A DNA stretch of 28,128 bases from a virus. Shown one piece after another: positions 1-5,402 of the stretch; within the stretch, counting starts at the first letter, position 1, and each line of letters begins with the position of its first letter. Location: the IMG/VR virus record IMGVR_UViG_3300028553_000134, positions 1 to 28,128 of that record; one strand, 5' to 3'. A program made the position numbers and the translations under genes. Below the pieces are notes generated by a model. It made no database searches and was not told the origin of the DNA. It worked only from the letters and a program-made list of their open reading frames with translations.

Positions 1-317
1 ATCATCATGTCATTAAGAGATACTGTGTCTCCATTAATATATACCCAGCCTAAAATGCGACCATACTTTTCAGATGAGTTCATCTTCTCAGTCTTAATTA
101 CAACTGACTTGGCATCTTTTAGAGCCTTCTTTAGGTATTCTTTAGACTCAATTCCAAGAGCCTTTTCCATTAAATCTTTTGTACGAGACTCAGGGGTATC
201 AATACCAGCCAATCTCACACGGGATTGAAACAAAATATCAAACCCTAAATCAATAAGAACATCAATGGTATCTCCATCTACTACATTTTCTACTTTTCTT
301 ACATAGTATTCATACAT
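1..317 (-). CDS. Staphylococcal-type thermonuclease (SNase family), 3' end cut by window
   Basis: The gene runs off the low edge, so only the first 105 residues are visible. They match the SNase fold: a V-D-G-D-T motif (residues 13-17), then R-L-A-G-I-D-T-P-E (35-43), then Y-G-R (85-87). Counting from the first Met, Arg35, Asp40, Thr41, Glu43 and Arg87 carry the same numbers as the catalytic and calcium-binding residues of Staphylococcus aureus nuclease; Asp16 stands for its Asp21. The family cuts DNA and RNA with calcium. No signal peptide is seen, so it probably acts inside the cell, perhaps in host DNA breakdown (inference). The start ATG overlaps the stop of the luciferase-like gene by 8 bases, so the two are translationally coupled. 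Confidence 0.88.
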   Translation of the reverse strand, partial: MYEYYVRKVENVVDGDTIDVLIDLGFDILFQSRVRLAGIDTPESRTKDLMEKALGIESKEYLKKALKDAKSVVIKTEKMNSSEKYGRILGWVYINGDTVSLNDMM

Positions 318-1101
318 TTTGTTCCTCTACCATTTCTTTTATTAAATAATGTATTGATGAGACATCTTTGTCTTCTGGATGTGAGCTGATCAATACATCA
401 GTTGCACCCAAATCTGTTAAGCTATTGATTTGCTCTTTAACGCTTTCTTTGTTTCCAAATATTGTCCACTGCTCTGACCCTTTGTTGGTATGTAAAAGTC
501 TATCAATTTCTTTTTTAGAATTATTTATAATAACACTTAAGGACAGCATCTGTTTAGAGTTTTTTATAAAATCAGGTTTGTTGTACATCTGTTTGTGCAT
601 ATTAAGCATAGAAAGGTGAGTAGCCCCATATTTTTCAGCCATAGCCTTGGTCTTGCTAGAATGACCGCCCATGACTATTTGAGATACTGTGCCATTAGAC
701 ATCTTAATAAATTTATTTAGCCATTCATCTGTATACTCAAGCCTTTTTTCTGCAGTATCTAGTTTGTCATTAATCCATACCAAATCATCTATTGATGTTT
801 CTTCTTGATGTATATCACCAGAAACAATATTTAGCATAAGCCTACTAGGTGATATATCATGAAAAGATTTAGCCATCATAGCACAGTATTCAGGACTTAT
901 TGCGTATGTTCTAATAGCTGGCATATATTTAAATTTATGGTTAGTATCTAAAACACGTGCTGCCTTAATCCAATTATCATCTATTTTAGAATGATAGACA
1001 AGAAGAATAGATTCGTAACCAAACTCATCAACTACTGCAGAAATTGTTTTTAGATGACGGGTACTAGTATCTTTACCCCTTTCCATCCAGTGAAATCTCA
1101 T
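310..1101 (-). CDS. Luciferase-like flavin-dependent monooxygenase (LLM/SsuD-like)
   Basis: A 263-residue protein of the bacterial luciferase/alkanesulfonate monooxygenase superfamily, a TIM barrel using reduced flavin and oxygen. Visible family signs are the early barrel strand around residues 25-35, the segment with S-P-S-R-L-M-L-N-I-V-S-G-D (about 85-97), which matches the SsuD G-R-x-x-x-N-x-V-x-G motif, and R-L-E-Y-T-D-E-W-L (about 120-128). It is shorter than full SsuD (roughly 380 residues). I chose the ATG at 1101, since M-R-F-H-W is the usual start of such proteins; a TTG two codons upstream is also open. The substrate cannot be read: sulfonate desulfonation is one option, F420 or another flavin oxidation others. 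It is an unusual metabolic gene for a phage. Confidence 0.75.
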   Translation of the reverse strand: MRFHWMERGKDTSTRHLKTISAVVDEFGYESILLVYHSKIDDNWIKAARVLDTNHKFKYMPAIRTYAISPEYCAMMAKSFHDISPSRLMLNIVSGDIHQEETSIDDLVWINDKLDTAEKRLEYTDEWLNKFIKMSNGTVSQIVMGGHSSKTKAMAEKYGATHLSMLNMHKQMYNKPDFIKNSKQMLSLSVIINNSKKEIDRLLHTNKGSEQWTIFGNKESVKEQINSLTDLGATDVLISSHPEDKDVSSIHYLIKEMVEEQNV

Positions 1102-1135
1102 ACACAAATATCTTTCTTAATTTTATTATTTTGCA

Positions 1136-1390
1136 TTAGTAGTCTTTACCTTTTGCTTTATTTTCAATTAATTTATCACGTTCATCAACTACGCTAATCA
1201 TAAAGGACATCATCTTATTGTATCCTTCTGGATTATCCATAATCTTATTATAGTGATGACCGCAGAACATAAGATCACCATTAAGGCCAGTGACCTTAAC
1301 TAGGGCTTCTGCTGCACACGAATCACAGCGATCTGTTGCTTTAAGTATCCACTCTTTTTCTACAACTTCGTCTGTAATCATTGTACTCAT
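1136..1390 (-). CDS. DUF7455-like zinc-binding protein
   Basis: An 84-residue protein with D-R-C-D-S-C at residues 20-25 and M-F-C-G-H-H at 41-46, probably a zinc site made by Cys22, Cys25, Cys43 and His45/46. This arrangement, followed by a short helix, is the pattern of the small DUF7455 family common in Actinobacteria and their phages; its function is unknown. It sits 9 bases after the FmdB-like gene in the same operon. The start ATG has an AAAGG ribosome site a few bases upstream. Its actinobacterial flavour is one of the host clues in this window. Confidence 0.7.
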   Translation of the reverse strand: MSTMITDEVVEKEWILKATDRCDSCAAEALVKVTGLNGDLMFCGHHYNKIMDNPEGYNKMMSFMISVVDERDKLIENKAKGKDY

Positions 1391-1399
1391 AGTATACCT

Positions 1400-1582
1400 T
1401 TACTTTCTGTTATCTGTAGAATAGTAGCCAGAGCCATTGAATACAACTCCTACATTAGAGTATACACGAACTAACGTATGATTACAAGTCTCACATGCAT
1501 ACCCTGGGTCAGAATCATTAATTGATCTTTCCTTAACAACTCTGACACCACAGGGCATACAATCATATTCGTATAAAGCCAT
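1400..1582 (-). CDS. FmdB-family zinc ribbon protein
   Basis: A 60-residue protein beginning M-A-L-Y-E-Y-D-C, with paired cysteines at 8/11 and 30/33, and ending G-S-G-Y-Y-S-T-D. This is the CxxC...CxxC ribbon of the FmdB/'putative regulatory protein' family, whose C-terminus typically reads G-F-Y-S-T-D. The family is thought to be regulatory, but its biochemical role is not established. The stop of the neighbouring DUF2061 gene lies one base upstream of its start, so the pair is co-translated. Confidence 0.8.
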   Translation of the reverse strand: MALYEYDCMPCGVRVVKERSINDSDPGYACETCNHTLVRVYSNVGVVFNGSGYYSTDNRK

Positions 1583-1583
1583 A

Positions 1584-1784
1584 TTACTTTATTTTCTTTC
1601 CAAATTTAGCCCATACTCTTTCGTGAAGAAAATATCCAATAGCTTCCCAACCAATGTATAACAATGCGCCAAGGCTGGCGTATTCCCATTCACCAGTAAA
1701 CAAATAAATAACTCCAGCAACACCAACAAGATGGAATGTCTCCCAGCTTAATGTTTTGAGAAGTGTTTTCTTTGTTGATTCCAT
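1584..1784 (-). CDS. DUF2061-like small membrane protein
   Basis: A 66-residue protein with two predicted membrane segments (about residues 17-31 and 36-52), starting with a basic K-K-T-L-L-K-T-L-S-W and ending L-H-E-R-V-W-A-K-F-G. The S-W motif before the first helix and H-E-R-x-W after the second are the hallmarks of DUF2061. In bacteria this domain is, as far as I recall, often beside or fused to adenylylsulfate kinase, a loose sulfur link that is interesting next to the SsuD-like gene. It follows the endolysin by one base, so a lysis role as a small membrane partner is the alternative. Function unknown. Confidence 0.75.
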   Translation of the reverse strand: MESTKKTLLKTLSWETFHLVGVAGVIYLFTGEWEYASLGALLYIGWEAIGYFLHERVWAKFGKKIK

Positions 1785-1785
1785 A

Positions 1786-2577
1786 TTACTTTCCTCTTAA
1801 TGCTTTTAGAGTTGCCTGATCTACTATTCCTGTTACTGGAAGACCAGACTTCTTCTGAAATGCCTTGACTGCCTTTTCAGTTCCTGGACCAAAATCACCA
1901 TCTGCATTTAGACTAAGAAGCTCTTGAACTTTCTTTACTGCTTCTCCTTTTGAGCCAACCTTAAATGGCTTAAACTCTTTCTTTGCTGCAGGTGCTGCAG
2001 GCTGAGATGTAGTTGTTGCAGGCTGTGATACTGATCCACCCTTTGACAGAAGTGGGACATTCTCTTCACCAGCATAAACTGGACGACCCCAACCAACTAC
2101 TGCATTTATAATTCCCTTTTTATTCTTTACGTATGCACGAGTCTTTTCTACGCACATTCCGCCATTACGCTGGTCTCCCTTTGCAGTTCCTGAAGTATTT
2201 CCTTCAATAACTTGAATTGTTCCATCGCCATTGTTCTTGATGCATATACCAACATGTGAAATTCTATTTACACCATCATCTGGGAAATCAAAATAAATCC
2301 AATCACCTGGTGTTGGATCATCATTACGAGCATCTGCCCAACGATTATTTTTCTTAAACCAATCTGCTGCTGCAACTGTTGAAGCAGTCTTTGGGTATTT
2401 ATTTGGATTTAATCCTGCTGTAAATGCTGACCAAGAAACAAATGACTGGCACCATGGAAGGAAGTTTGCACCACTCCACTTTCCATACTTTGTTTCATTA
2501 TCTTTAGGACCTTCAATGGTTCCTACTTCTTTCTTTGCAACCTCAATGATTGCTTCTAAACTACCTTTTACCGCCAT
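1786..2577 (-). CDS. Endolysin: CHAP peptidase plus peptidoglycan-binding domain
   Basis: 263 residues. The N-terminal half is a CHAP amidase/endopeptidase: the nucleophile Cys43 lies in P-W-C-Q-S-F-V-S-W, the general base His108 in S-H-V-G-I, and the acidic partner is near Glu125 in V-I-E-G-N. A Ser/Pro/Ala-rich linker (about 175-205) leads to a PG_binding_1 domain (about 206-261) with G-S-K-G-E-A-V-K-K-V-Q and D-G-D-F-G-P-G-T. No signal peptide is seen, so release would need a holin. A strong AGGAGG ribosome site precedes the ATG, and an extended -10 promoter lies directly upstream (2606-2614), so it can be expressed apart from the HNH gene. It cleaves host cell-wall peptide cross-links. 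Confidence 0.92.
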   Translation of the reverse strand: MAVKGSLEAIIEVAKKEVGTIEGPKDNETKYGKWSGANFLPWCQSFVSWSAFTAGLNPNKYPKTASTVAAADWFKKNNRWADARNDDPTPGDWIYFDFPDDGVNRISHVGICIKNNGDGTIQVIEGNTSGTAKGDQRNGGMCVEKTRAYVKNKKGIINAVVGWGRPVYAGEENVPLLSKGGSVSQPATTTSQPAAPAAKKEFKPFKVGSKGEAVKKVQELLSLNADGDFGPGTEKAVKAFQKKSGLPVTGIVDQATLKALRGK

Positions 2578-2605
2578 TTGTTCCTCCTGTTAAGTACGAC
2601 ATTCT

Positions 2606-2614
2606 AGTATATCA
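2606..2614 (-). promoter_or_regulatory. Extended -10 promoter of the endolysin operon
   Basis: Read on the minus strand the site is TGA-TATACT, a TGN extended -10, directly after the HNH stop codon. No good -35 is visible 16-18 bases upstream. Transcription would start near 2599, about 20 bases before the endolysin ATG and just ahead of its AGGAGG site. It shares its form with six other candidate promoters in this window. Confidence 0.55.
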
Positions 2615-2908
2615 CTATGAAGCTTTTTCTGTCAAACGATTATGAGTTCTTATTCTATGACAGTTGGCACAGACTACTTCACATTTTGCTATTTCTTTTT
2701 TTATTGCTGCCCAAGAAAACCCATCGTGGATCATTCTTGAAATATTATATTTTTTATCTCTAATGTGATCAAAGTCTAAAACTATATGATTACATTCTCC
2801 ACAGTCAACACATCCACTTGCCTCCTTAATTGCCTTAAGGCGCATCTTGAATTGCTGTTTATTATAAACTGCCAATTCTTTTTCTGACATGGTTTTATAA
2901 TTATACAC
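2615..2908 (-). CDS. HNH endonuclease-like protein
   Basis: 97 residues with a CxxC pair (Cys33, Cys36), then L-D-F-D-H-I-R with the HNH histidine His48, and V-V-C-A-N-C-H-R (Cys80, Cys83, His84). That is the zinc-bound beta-beta-alpha metal HNH nuclease core; the final H comes from the C-terminal C-H-R segment. It is a free-standing small HNH of the type scattered through actinophage genomes. Its role may be homing or packaging-associated nicking; the sequence does not decide. The start ATG lies inside the string TTATACACC...ACATGG reading and the first in-frame Met is used; Met7 is an alternative. An unusual structured element (2922-3001) lies just upstream in the presumed transcript. Confidence 0.82.
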   Translation of the reverse strand: MYNYKTMSEKELAVYNKQQFKMRLKAIKEASGCVDCGECNHIVLDFDHIRDKKYNISRMIHDGFSWAAIKKEIAKCEVVCANCHRIRTHNRLTEKAS

Positions 2909-2921
2909 CTAATGTTAAAAG

Positions 2922-3001
2922 CCCCACACAGGTAATTCAGGCACGAAGGCCAGGTTATATATAAATGGGTAACTAATCCATCTCTAAGGTCCTGTGTGGG
3001 G
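2922..3001 (-). ncRNA. Candidate structured RNA closed by an 11-bp stem
   Basis: The two ends, CCCCACACAGG at 2922-2932 and CCTGTGTGGGG at 2991-3001, are a perfect 11-bp inverted repeat around a 58-base interior. Inside, ATGG (2965-2968) pairs with CCAT (2978-2981), and GGC (2940-2942) with GCC (2949-2951), giving a three-way-junction shape. On the minus strand the 3' side is followed by CTTTT. It starts 14 bases after the hsp20 stop and ends 13 bases before the HNH start. It may be a leader or riboswitch-like element of the HNH gene, a stable RNA, or a large-loop terminator of hsp20. It is not a tRNA: there is no D or T arm. I do not recognise a known family. Confidence 0.5.
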
Positions 3002-3015
3002 ACTTCTATATTGTA

Positions 3016-3432
3016 CTACTTGATTTTAATTGTCTTGGGTTTCTTTTCTTCAGGAACGATACGATCAACATTAATATGTAGCATACCATCCTTTAGATCA
3101 GCCCCTGTTACTTCCATGTATTCTCCAAGTGCAAATGATCTTACAAATTTACGAGCTGCGATACCTTTGTGAACAACTTCAGCATCTGTTACTTCAACAA
3201 TCTCACCCTTAATAATTAATGTACCATTATCTACTGATACATCAATATCTTCTTTTGTAAAACCTGCAACTGCAAGTGATAGTCTATATGTATCTTCATC
3301 TAGCTTAATAAGATCATATGGAGGATATGACTGTGAATTTGTTTTATATGCACCATTAAGGCGACTTAGCTCCCTGCCAAAGCCAATAAAAAAAGGATCA
3401 TTGAATAGATCCATAGCGTACTTTGTTACCAT
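3016..3432 (-). CDS. hsp20: Small heat-shock protein Hsp20 (alpha-crystallin chaperone)
   Basis: 138 residues. A short N-terminal arm with D-P-F-F is followed by the alpha-crystallin domain (about 37-125), which contains the V-A-G-F-x-x-E-D-I-D-V strand (55-65) and the A-D-L-K-D-G-M-L-H-I-N-V motif (111-122). A C-terminal I-K-I (135-137) serves as the IxI anchor that joins dimers into oligomers. Such chaperones bind unfolding proteins without ATP; phage versions are common in cyanophages and are thought to assist capsid assembly or keep the host proteome soluble. It has its own extended -10 promoter (3488-3496) and a leader that seems able to mask its ribosome site (3434-3482). It sits between tRNA-Gly and the structured element. 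Confidence 0.95.
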   Translation of the reverse strand: MVTKYAMDLFNDPFFIGFGRELSRLNGAYKTNSQSYPPYDLIKLDEDTYRLSLAVAGFTKEDIDVSVDNGTLIIKGEIVEVTDAEVVHKGIAARKFVRSFALGEYMEVTGADLKDGMLHINVDRIVPEEKKPKTIKIK

Positions 3433-3433
3433 G

Positions 3434-3482
3434 TTATTCCCCTTTCAAGCGAATAAGTTAATGTATCCCCGTAGGCAATACA
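3434..3482 (-). promoter_or_regulatory. Candidate ROSE-like RNA thermometer in the hsp20 leader
   Basis: Minus-strand RNA. Hairpin 1 spans 3482-3462 (UGUAU pairing with AUACA, plus a C-C/G-G inner step). Hairpin 2 spans 3456-3434: UUAUUC pairs with GAAUAA, a bulged G3450 follows, then C-G, U-G and U-G pairs close a GAAA tetraloop. The whole AAAGGGGAAU Shine-Dalgarno region is in the stem or loop of hairpin 2, one base before the ATG. The 5' arm contains UCGCU, matching the U-Y-G-C-U motif of ROSE thermometers, where a bulged G and weak pairs let heat open the site. The predicted transcript start (about 3481-3482) falls at the foot of hairpin 1. Pairing was read by eye, not folded. Confidence 0.6.
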
Positions 3483-3487
3483 ATACT

Positions 3488-3496
3488 ATTATATCA
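3488..3496 (-). promoter_or_regulatory. Extended -10 promoter of hsp20
   Basis: Minus-strand TGA-TATAAT, a perfect -10 with the TGN extension. No good -35 is present; that region lies in the 3' end of tRNA-Gly. The start point would be 6-7 bases downstream, about 3481-3482, leaving a 5' leader of about 50 bases that is almost entirely the two hairpins described above. Confidence 0.6.
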
Positions 3497-3503
3497 AACT
3501 TTT

Positions 3504-3577
3504 TGGAGCGGATAGCGGGAATCAAACCCGCACATTAACCTTGGCAAGGTTACGCACTATCACTATGCAATATCCGC
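3504..3577 (-). tRNA. tRNA-Gly (GCC)
   Basis: Minus strand. The acceptor GCGGATA pairs with TATCCGC, the D arm GCAT/GTGC is present, the anticodon stem is TAACC/GGTTA with loop TTGCCAA (anticodon GCC), and the T arm is GCGGG-TTTGATT-CCCGC. The discriminator is T and CCA is encoded, so 74 bases. All stems are complete. It lies 4 bases after tRNA-Asn and directly ahead of the hsp20 promoter. Confidence 0.93.
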
Positions 3578-3581
3578 ATTG

Positions 3582-3653
3582 CTGGGGTACCTGGTTACGA
3601 TCCAAGTATTGAACGTTAACAGCGTTCCGTGATAGCCATTTCACTATACCCCA
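3582..3653 (-). tRNA. tRNA-Asn (GTT)
   Basis: Minus strand. The acceptor TGGGGTA pairs with TACCCCA, the D arm is GTGA/TCAC, the anticodon stem GAACG/CGTTC encloses CTGTTAA (anticodon GTT at 3620-3618), and the T arm CTTGG/CCAGG is closed with one U-G pair. The discriminator is G, as is usual for Asn. CCA is not encoded (the bases after it are CAA), unlike the neighbouring tRNA-Gly, so the 3' end must be added by the host. Confidence 0.92.
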
Positions 3654-3675
3654 TTGGTCTGAATCTACAGACCAA
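3654..3675 (-). other. 8-bp hairpin between subtilase gene and tRNA-Asn
   Basis: TTGGTCTG (3654-3661) and CAGACCAA (3668-3675) form a perfect 8-bp inverted repeat with a 6-base loop, abutting the 5' end of tRNA-Asn and starting 7 bases after the subtilase stop. No T run follows on the minus strand, so it is not a standard terminator. It may protect the mRNA 3' end or guide tRNA 5' processing. Confidence 0.5.
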
Positions 3676-3681
3676 AACCTC

Positions 3682-4548
3682 TTACTTTGATAGGTATGGA
3701 TAGTTGCCTGACTTAGGCAATGTTGCCAAGAACTGATCAAAGTTTGACAGACTATTCTTGCTAATAGATAGTGTTGCAGCAAGCACTGTAGCCGTAGATG
3801 TTCCAACGATTGGGCGCATAACCCCAAAGTAGTCTCTTGTTTCTACGCATGCATCTTTATTAAAACTAAAGCATGTAGAGGCAAGCAGGCTTGTTGTTGC
3901 ATTGACATTGCTTGATCTAACAATATTATTCTTAGCATCTGTACCTGCAACTGAGTATACTCCAGAAACACATGCTGGGAATCCAATTTGATTCTTTTTA
4001 CTATCATTGCCAGTTGCTACAAATGTAGGAACATTCTGTACTTTTAGCTTCTTTACAGATTCCTCAAAAAGCGTATCAGATGGGCATGTTCCAGCAGCAA
4101 AGTTGCTTCTTGACTGACTAATAGATACAGCCTTGATGTTAAATCGTGATGCATTATTAGATACCCAGTCAATAGCACGTGCGATTGATCCACCATCATT
4201 ACGAATCATTGAAAATGTATCGTATACCTTTTCATCAGAAATTCTGATAAAGACAATCTTTACATTTGGATTTGCTTGGACTGCAACCTGTGCCATACTA
4301 AATCCGTGAAGAGCACCCTTAATCTTCCAGTTATTAATTCTTGCAGATCCTGGACCCTCATCATACCCAGCTTTATTGTTGCATGTATTATTGTATGTAA
4401 AACATACTTCATGGATTACATTTGTCATTCTTGATGAGTCAATTGCTGTGTCAATGATAGCCAAGACCTTTTGATCTTCTGCATGTGCTGGCTGAATTGC
4501 CATAAATGACATTACTACTGATACTAGAACTACGATTACTTTCTTCAT
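3682..4548 (-). CDS. Secreted subtilisin-like serine protease (S8 family)
   Basis: 288 residues. A signal peptide (residues 1-23, basic start, hydrophobic core, A-H-A cleavage site) precedes a subtilase domain. The catalytic Asp33 lies in A-I-I-D-T-A-I-D, His81 in L-H-G-F-S-M-A, the oxyanion Asn181 in V-A-T-G-N-D, and the nucleophile Ser251 in V-G-T-S-T-A-T. All four S8 landmarks are therefore present and ordered. There is no obvious long propeptide. Six or more cysteines (49, 56, 155, 193, 226, 234) suggest disulfides outside the cell. It would be exported by the host Sec route; possible roles are surface-protein trimming, superinfection exclusion or nutrient release. AAGGGG precedes the ATG. 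It lies downstream of the 73-residue gene and the proteasome-like gene. Confidence 0.88.
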   Translation of the reverse strand: MKKVIVVLVSVVMSFMAIQPAHAEDQKVLAIIDTAIDSSRMTNVIHEVCFTYNNTCNNKAGYDEGPGSARINNWKIKGALHGFSMAQVAVQANPNVKIVFIRISDEKVYDTFSMIRNDGGSIARAIDWVSNNASRFNIKAVSISQSRSNFAAGTCPSDTLFEESVKKLKVQNVPTFVATGNDSKKNQIGFPACVSGVYSVAGTDAKNNIVRSSNVNATTSLLASTCFSFNKDACVETRDYFGVMRPIVGTSTATVLAATLSISKNSLSNFDQFLATLPKSGNYPYLSK

Positions 4549-4571
4549 TTTATTACCCCTTGTTTTTGTTG

Positions 4572-4793
4572 TTATGATTCTTTTATTTTAAATACTACTT
4601 GGCATGGATCTCCACCATCTGACCACTCTTGCATTTCTTCTTCTGTCATGTATGGATCTCCATCATGAGTATTGCAGAAAGGCTCTGTAATCCAGCCTCT
4701 ATCAATACCGTTATTTAACCAAATCTCAAACTCTTTGTAGTCTGAGTCATTGTTTTGCATTTGATTTAATACTTCTTCAAACTCTTCTTCCAT
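4572..4793 (-). CDS. Conserved small acidic protein, unknown function
   Basis: 73 residues, very acidic at the N-terminus (M-E-E-E-F-E-E), with the core G-W-I-T-E-P-F-C-N-T-H-D-G and G-D-P-C-Q-V-V-F. The W-I-x-x-P-F-C-x-T-H-D ... E-E ... G-D-P-C pattern is one I recognise from small uncharacterised proteins of actinobacterial phages. The two Cys and one His might bind a metal, but this is not shown. It lies 15 bases after the proteasome-like gene and 23 bases before the subtilase, in the same transcript. Confidence 0.65.
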   Translation of the reverse strand: MEEEFEEVLNQMQNNDSDYKEFEIWLNNGIDRGWITEPFCNTHDGDPYMTEEEMQEWSDGGDPCQVVFKIKES

Positions 4794-4808
4794 ATATTAA
4801 GTATACCC

Positions 4809-5333
4809 TTAAAGGCTAACGATGTCAACTGGTCCCATGCATGATGGGCTAAATTTAATTGCAGCAGATACTGCAGACATCACTCTATTTCTTGCATTTT
4901 TTTGTTTATCTGTTGCATAGAGAACTCCATAAGCATACTCAGCTCCAGATCCCATAGCTAAATATGGAAGGGTATACTTAGATAAAGACATATCGGCAGA
5001 ACTATGTTCATAAATTTCACCACGCACACACACTATTAAACCAAGATCACCATCTTTAGATGTATCAACCCAGAACTCATTATAGAATTCACGAAGCTCT
5101 TTGATAAATCTAGTTTGCATAAACTTATCAGTATCTTTAATGTTTGGAGGTGTTGGTTTAAAGTTGTAACGGATTCTTTCTCCATCCATTGCACCTGCAT
5201 ATCCAATAAGGTATGGACCTATCTTCCAAACCTTTGGTGCATCAAGTGCTAGAATTGTTCCATCATCTGAAGCACCACGATCTCCAGCCATGTAGATTTT
5301 ATCTTCATGTTTTACCACTGCAATACAAGTCAT
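4809..5333 (-). CDS. Proteasome beta-like Ntn hydrolase (20S/HslV fold)
   Basis: 174 residues beginning M-T-C-I-A-V-V. If the Met is removed, Thr is residue 1, the Asp of A-G-D-R-G-A-S becomes residue 17 and the Lys of A-P-K-V-W-K-I-G becomes 33: exactly the Thr1/Asp17/Lys33 catalytic set of 20S proteasome beta subunits. M-G-S-G-A-E-Y-A-Y-G (127-136) matches the conserved G-S-G and helix start. It needs no propeptide cleavage, like HslV. Shorter than true beta subunits, it may form a simple peptidase ring. No ATPase partner is seen here. It has the best promoter in the window just upstream (5363-5391). Role in the phage unknown: capsid maturation or host protein turnover are possible. Confidence 0.85.
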   Translation of the reverse strand: MTCIAVVKHEDKIYMAGDRGASDDGTILALDAPKVWKIGPYLIGYAGAMDGERIRYNFKPTPPNIKDTDKFMQTRFIKELREFYNEFWVDTSKDGDLGLIVCVRGEIYEHSSADMSLSKYTLPYLAMGSGAEYAYGVLYATDKQKNARNRVMSAVSAAIKFSPSCMGPVDIVSL

Positions 5334-5362
5334 GCCCCAACCCCTTTAGATGTGTATATTAA

Positions 5363-5391
5363 AGTATACCATCTGCCCTAGATGGTGTCAA
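5363..5391 (-). promoter_or_regulatory. Strong sigma70-type promoter with palindromic spacer
   Basis: Minus strand: -35 TTGACA (5391-5386), a 17-base spacer, and -10 TATACT (5368-5363) with a TGG extension. The spacer itself is an inverted repeat, CCATCT-AGGGC-AGATGG, a plausible operator placed under the polymerase. Transcription would start near 5356, about 23 bases before the proteasome-like gene, whose AAAGGGG site lies between. Confidence 0.75.
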
Positions 5392-5402
5392 GAATTGATT
5401 AT

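Noticed and set aside
7-228. Open frame on the plus strand opposite the nuclease gene
   Set aside because: It lies antisense to a frame with a complete SNase motif; no ribosome site or recognisable protein.
2615-3001. HNH gene plus structured RNA as an IscB/omega-RNA or HEARO-type unit
   Set aside because: The protein is only 97 residues with no RuvC part, and the RNA is too short for the known omega RNAs.
2922-3001. Structured element as a tRNA
   Set aside because: There are no D, anticodon or T arms of the right size, despite the strong closing stem.
3522-3827. 101-residue minus-strand frame across the tRNA region
   Set aside because: It runs through both tRNA genes and the end of the subtilase gene in another frame; not a credible protein.
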